A stretch of DNA of 64,000 bases from Plectrocnemia conspersa. Taxonomy: Eukaryota > Arthropoda > Insecta > Trichoptera > Polycentropodidae. Each line of letters begins with the position of its first letter. The stretch's first letter is position 1. Shown here piece after piece: positions 60,449 to 64,000 of this stretch. The stretch spans positions 1,302,001 through 1,366,000 of the forward strand of contig VTFK01000160.1 in the NCBI GenBank assembly GCA_009617715.1, in the 5' to 3' direction. A program made the translations under genes and the position numbers. The notes beneath the pieces were generated by a model. The model was given only the letters and a program-made list of their open reading frames with translations, was not told the DNA's origin and searched no databases.

Positions 60449-62247
60449 TGCTTGTCTAGTCATGCTGACGGTTTTGCGCAATATTTTCGTTCTGTTTTCG
60501 AGGAATATTATTCGCCTTCTGCTCAGTCGCTTCCTTCTTCATATTCTTGGTCTTCAGTACTGCCCATCAAAGAAACTGAGCACTCAGATTTTAAATACGG
60601 ATTTAATAAATTAAAGACAAAGCGTTCTTCTGGACCTGATTTAATTCCCGATTTTATTTTGAAGGGTTGCGAAGTCAGTCTCGCTGCTCCTCTAAAATCT
60701 ATTTATGATCTGATTCTCAAGACATCATCATTTCCTGATCTATGGAAATGCACAAAAGTCACCCCTATTCATAAAAAGAGTGACAAATTAAATATAAAGA
60801 ATTATAGATCAGTCGCAGTGTTGTCAGCTCCTGCTAAATTACTTGAAATAATTATTCATAAATATCTCTATAATCACTTTCGGAAAGTTTTGTTAGACCA
60901 ACAGCACGGGTTTCGTCCTGCCCGTTCCACTGTTACTAACCTTCTGTCGTTCACCAAAACGGTGACAACTTCTCTCGATGCGGGAATTCAAGTAGACGTC
61001 GTGTATACAGATTTTGAGAAAGCCTTTGATAAAGTTTGTCATAGGTTATTATTAAAAAAAGTGTCGAACCTCGGTTGCTCGGATAATTTAACTCGGTTAT
61101 TCTCGAGCTATTTAAGCAATTGTAGACAGTTTGTAACCTATGGTGGCCGATTGTCGAAAGAATATTTTACCCCTTCGGGGGCTCCTCAAGAATCCAATCT
61201 GGGCCCTCTGCTTTTTGTGTTATTTAATAATGACATAAATACAGCAATTAGAAATTCAAGTTTTCTTCTGTATGCAGATGATTTAAAATTATATCCTTCT
61301 CTCTACAAAGTTATTTAGACTCTCTATGGAGATGGGCTTCCGGTAACCGTCTGCCCTTTAGTGTCGGAAAGTGCCGTACTGTGTCATTTTCTCGATCTCA
61401 TTCGCCATCAGCTTATTTCTACCATCTCGGTGGTAATATTTTGACTAGAGAAACTTCCACTAAAGATCTCAGAATCACTTTCGAGAGCAAATGGAGGTTC
61501 TCTCTACACATACAAGACGTCTGTGATAAATCTTCCAAGATGCTCGGCTTTGTTATGATTAATGCCTTTCACTTTGATGATCCATCAGTTATTTGCATCC
61601 TTTATGACACCTTAGTTCGTAGCATTCTTGAATCAGGATCTATAATTTGGAATCCCCGAATAGCCAAATATTCCATTTTAGTGGAAAAAATTCAAAAAAG
61701 GTATTTAAGATACCTTTACAAAAGGACATTTGGTTATTATCCGTACATATATCCCAGCGCCTTTATTTTAGTAGCGTTGGGATACGATTCGCTGAGCCCT
61801 CGCAGAGAGTTGTATGTCGCTAAGCATTTTTTCAAATTAATAAAAGGTGCTGTCGACAATCCAGCTATTCTCGATGAATTCCAGTTTTGGGTTCCGGAAC
61901 ATTTTCGAGAATCACGATCGCGTCCTCCTTTGATGAACGTTAGGGCTAGGACGTCCGCACTTGCCGACTCGCCTATAGCTGTGGCCATCCGGCTCCTTAA
62001 TACGCTGGCATTATATATTGCCCTGTTTAATGTTAGCTACGAGGAGCTGGTCCAGTTTGTATCATTTAATTTTGATATATTATAATTTTTTGTTATGTTT
62101 ATTATTTTTAAGTATTGTTCTATTTATGTATATATATATATATGTGTTTTTTTTTTTGTAAATTTAAAATTTGTTTTCGATCATCGTGGCGCATTGGGGT
62201 AACCTGTTAGGCTACGATGGTCTTAATTTAATCTAAAATAAATAAAT
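60449..62247 (+). pseudogene. Non-LTR retrotransposon ORF2 remnant (reverse transcriptase), degenerate
   Basis: A 5'-truncated copy that starts inside ORF2, just before the RT domain. Visible in order: FAQYFRSVFEEYY, KTKRSSGPDLIPDFIL, YRSVAVLSAPAKLLE, GFRPARSTVTNLL, motif A (DFEKAFDKVCH, about 61012-61044), an altered motif B (SGAPQESNLGPLLF, with A and E where V and G are usual), and motif C (YADD, about 61271-61282). A frame change near 61312 follows. The second part, to a stop at 62083-62085, has LWRWASGNRLPFSVGKC and the C-terminal RSRPPLMNVRARTSALADSP region. The 3' UTR ends with a stem (CATCGT 62182-62187, ACGATG 62214-62219) and an AATAAATAAA tail. It belongs to the jockey/CR1-like assemblage; I do not assign a clade. 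It is the reference copy for the fragments at 2.9, 21.7, 29.9 and 52.4 kb. Target duplication unclear. Confidence 0.9.
62182..62219 (+). other. 3' UTR stem-loop of the non-LTR family
   Basis: CATCGT pairs with ACGATG around a loop with GTAACCTGTTAGG. The equivalents are 3153-3190 and 21924-21961. 3' UTR structures are recognised by some non-LTR reverse transcriptases; that role here is inference. Confidence 0.6.
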
Positions 62248-64000
62248 GAAAAGCTTGTACAATAATAGGCGTAGTTCTAGTTTTTAATTAGTTGAATCTA
62301 AGGTTTATTTCTATATTTTAGCCATACATTTATTTCTTTTTAATAATGCTTAAGCGGGGTTAAAAACGCTAATTATTAAAAAAAAACACAATATTGCCTT
62401 TATAAAAATATTTTTACGTAGATGAAATTTTAATAGGGAGTGCAATTAAATATATTCATGCACTTCAGACATAGACTGAAACCACAAAGTAGAGAAAATA
62501 TATAGGAACATAAAAGCTAGGATATCATTCACGTGAATTAAATGGGTTATTTAATATTAAGAATTTACATTCAATTTAAGCATCTCTTTCTTTCTATACA
62601 GAGTAGAAGCTTGAATGATCAGATAATATTATGAATTGTCTAGAAGCCTTTGAAATGTGCATATTTCTTGTTAGTAGTGTGAAATATATATAATAAATGA
62701 AAATCGTGAAGGTAATATTTTAGAAGAAGAAATAATACAGATAATAAAAATATGAAAGCCTTCTAATGTACAAAGCGAATTATTATTTTGCAATTTAAAT
62801 ATCATATATATACATGTAAGAGTCTGTCATTTTTTTATTTTTTAAAAGACAAATTTTGAGTTTCTTAACACACCGTAGATCGATGCCATTATAAGCACAT
62901 TAAGCACTTAACTCGTGCAATTTAATTCAATAGCTCGTTACTCTTGTATAATTAAATGAAGAGAATCCCATTTAAGTGGTTTTCGTCGGCTTTAGAAACA
63001 TTATTGAAGTACCTGCTACCTAAGCGGTTTTTAAAGTGGCAAAACAAGTGCTAATCGGTTAACGAAATGCCAGGAAATAGAAGTTCGAGGAATATAATTT
63101 ATCCGATTTACTGAACAATTTTAATAAAATAATTTTTATTGCATAAAAATATAATATAAATCTAATTTTGCCTTTCACAATTATTTAGGATGACTAGTTT
63201 AATGTCTTCTCGGTATAGTTTAGTTAGTGTAAGTTTAAATATATCTCTGCGCCATTTACGTTACTACTTGGTTAATATGGTGAGTTTTCGAGAAAGTTTT
63301 GGGTTCTTCGAAGTACATATATGGCTTTGCGAGTATTAAGACGGCGCTGCGACGTTTAATTGACGTGGATAATATCGAATGAACCCAAATGGCTCAGAAC
63401 AATTTATGTGCTATTCGCACTCTGTGGATACACTAAATAAAAATTAATTTTAAAACAAAAAAATAGATTAACTTTAATGTGTATTTTATACTACATTATT
63501 TGTCAATTCTAAATAAAGTAAGAGTTTTTAAGTCTCAAATTAATTAGAAAACTGAAACAGAGGTGCTTCAATGTGGCATTGTTTTTTATTCGTATATAAT
63601 AAATCAAATATCAGTTCATGTACTACATTAGCTTTATAGAATTAAATATAAATCATACTTTATGATCTAAATATTTTCAAGCTCGAATTCCAAGATAATC
63701 GGATTAGGTTGTGCTTTAGAAAATATACCTAGAGATGAAATATTAAAACTAATAAATAATTTTTCAATGTCCTTTTTTTATTTTATAAATTTAAAATATA
63801 TTTTTGTTTTGAAGTTATAACCTTCTTCTACCTTTCGAGTATAGTTTTAATTCCATTAGCATACAATGTTCAAGGCTATGATTTTTAATATTATGATAGT
63901 CTCCATTTCACATCGTCTGTATTTTAGATTTTATTCCATATATTCCATAAAAAACAAGTTCTGAAAAAAATGTTAAACGACATTAAACCTTCCAACCAAG
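62248..64000. other. AT-rich non-coding stretch
   Basis: No recognisable gene. Slightly GC-raised patches lie near 62940-63080 and 63280-63380. Confidence 0.4.

Noticed and set aside
60441..60456. Target-site duplication for the 60.45-62.25 kb element (GAAAA...GCTTGT on both sides)
   Set aside because: The left copy has four extra bases within the repeat, so the match is too imperfect to call.

Overview
The window looks like about 64 kb of AT-rich insect nuclear DNA. It holds no complete protein-coding gene. Two RNA genes are clear: a microRNA precursor that I recognise as mir-932 (about 43.88-43.97 kb, + strand) and an intact tRNA-Thr(UGU) (34.66-34.73 kb, - strand). mir-932 is an insect microRNA, and in Drosophila and honeybee it lies in a sense intron of neuroligin 2. 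The window is therefore most simply read as part of a very long intron, or the 5' region, of a neuroligin-2-like gene on the + strand. A possible first coding exon sits at about 19.56-20.05 kb: a GC-raised leader, then ATG, a hydrophobic signal-peptide-like start (MSKRVLFTLFLLL) and a GTAAGT splice donor. The host gene and the exon are inferences; no esterase-domain exon is visible. The insect order cannot be told from this sequence.

Most recognisable sequence is transposable-element debris. From left to right: a 5'-truncated non-LTR reverse transcriptase (1.49-2.86 kb) apparently nested in an older non-LTR fragment (to 3.2 kb); a 640-bp MITE (5.12-5.76 kb); a hAT transposase relic (5.86-6.7 kb); a hAT element with 8-bp target duplications (8.97-10.95 kb) whose transposase frame is interrupted by a 484-bp MITE; a 3.5-kb foldback-like element (13.48-16.96 kb) with about 500-bp inverted repeats built of short tandem units, a 9-bp target duplication, a long TA tract and three 173-bp tandem repeats; non-LTR 3' fragments near 21.7, 29.9 and 52.4 kb; a second hAT relic near 32.5 kb; a degenerate copy of a multicopy uncharacterised gene family (35.93-37.5 kb); a jockey-clade retrotransposon (40.18-43.37 kb, - strand) with perfect 14-bp target duplications; a second copy of the 484-bp MITE (45.13-45.61 kb); and a long degenerate non-LTR copy (60.45-62.25 kb).

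Between these lie short islands of higher GC content that carry no recognisable protein. They look like candidate conserved regulatory elements, which fits a giant intron of a neuronal adhesion gene. The most interesting points are the mir-932 anchor with its possible signal-peptide exon, the foldback element, the MITE whose two target sites contain the same hexamer that lies near both of its own ends, and a 3' stem-loop in the non-LTR family whose base pairs vary together between copies.
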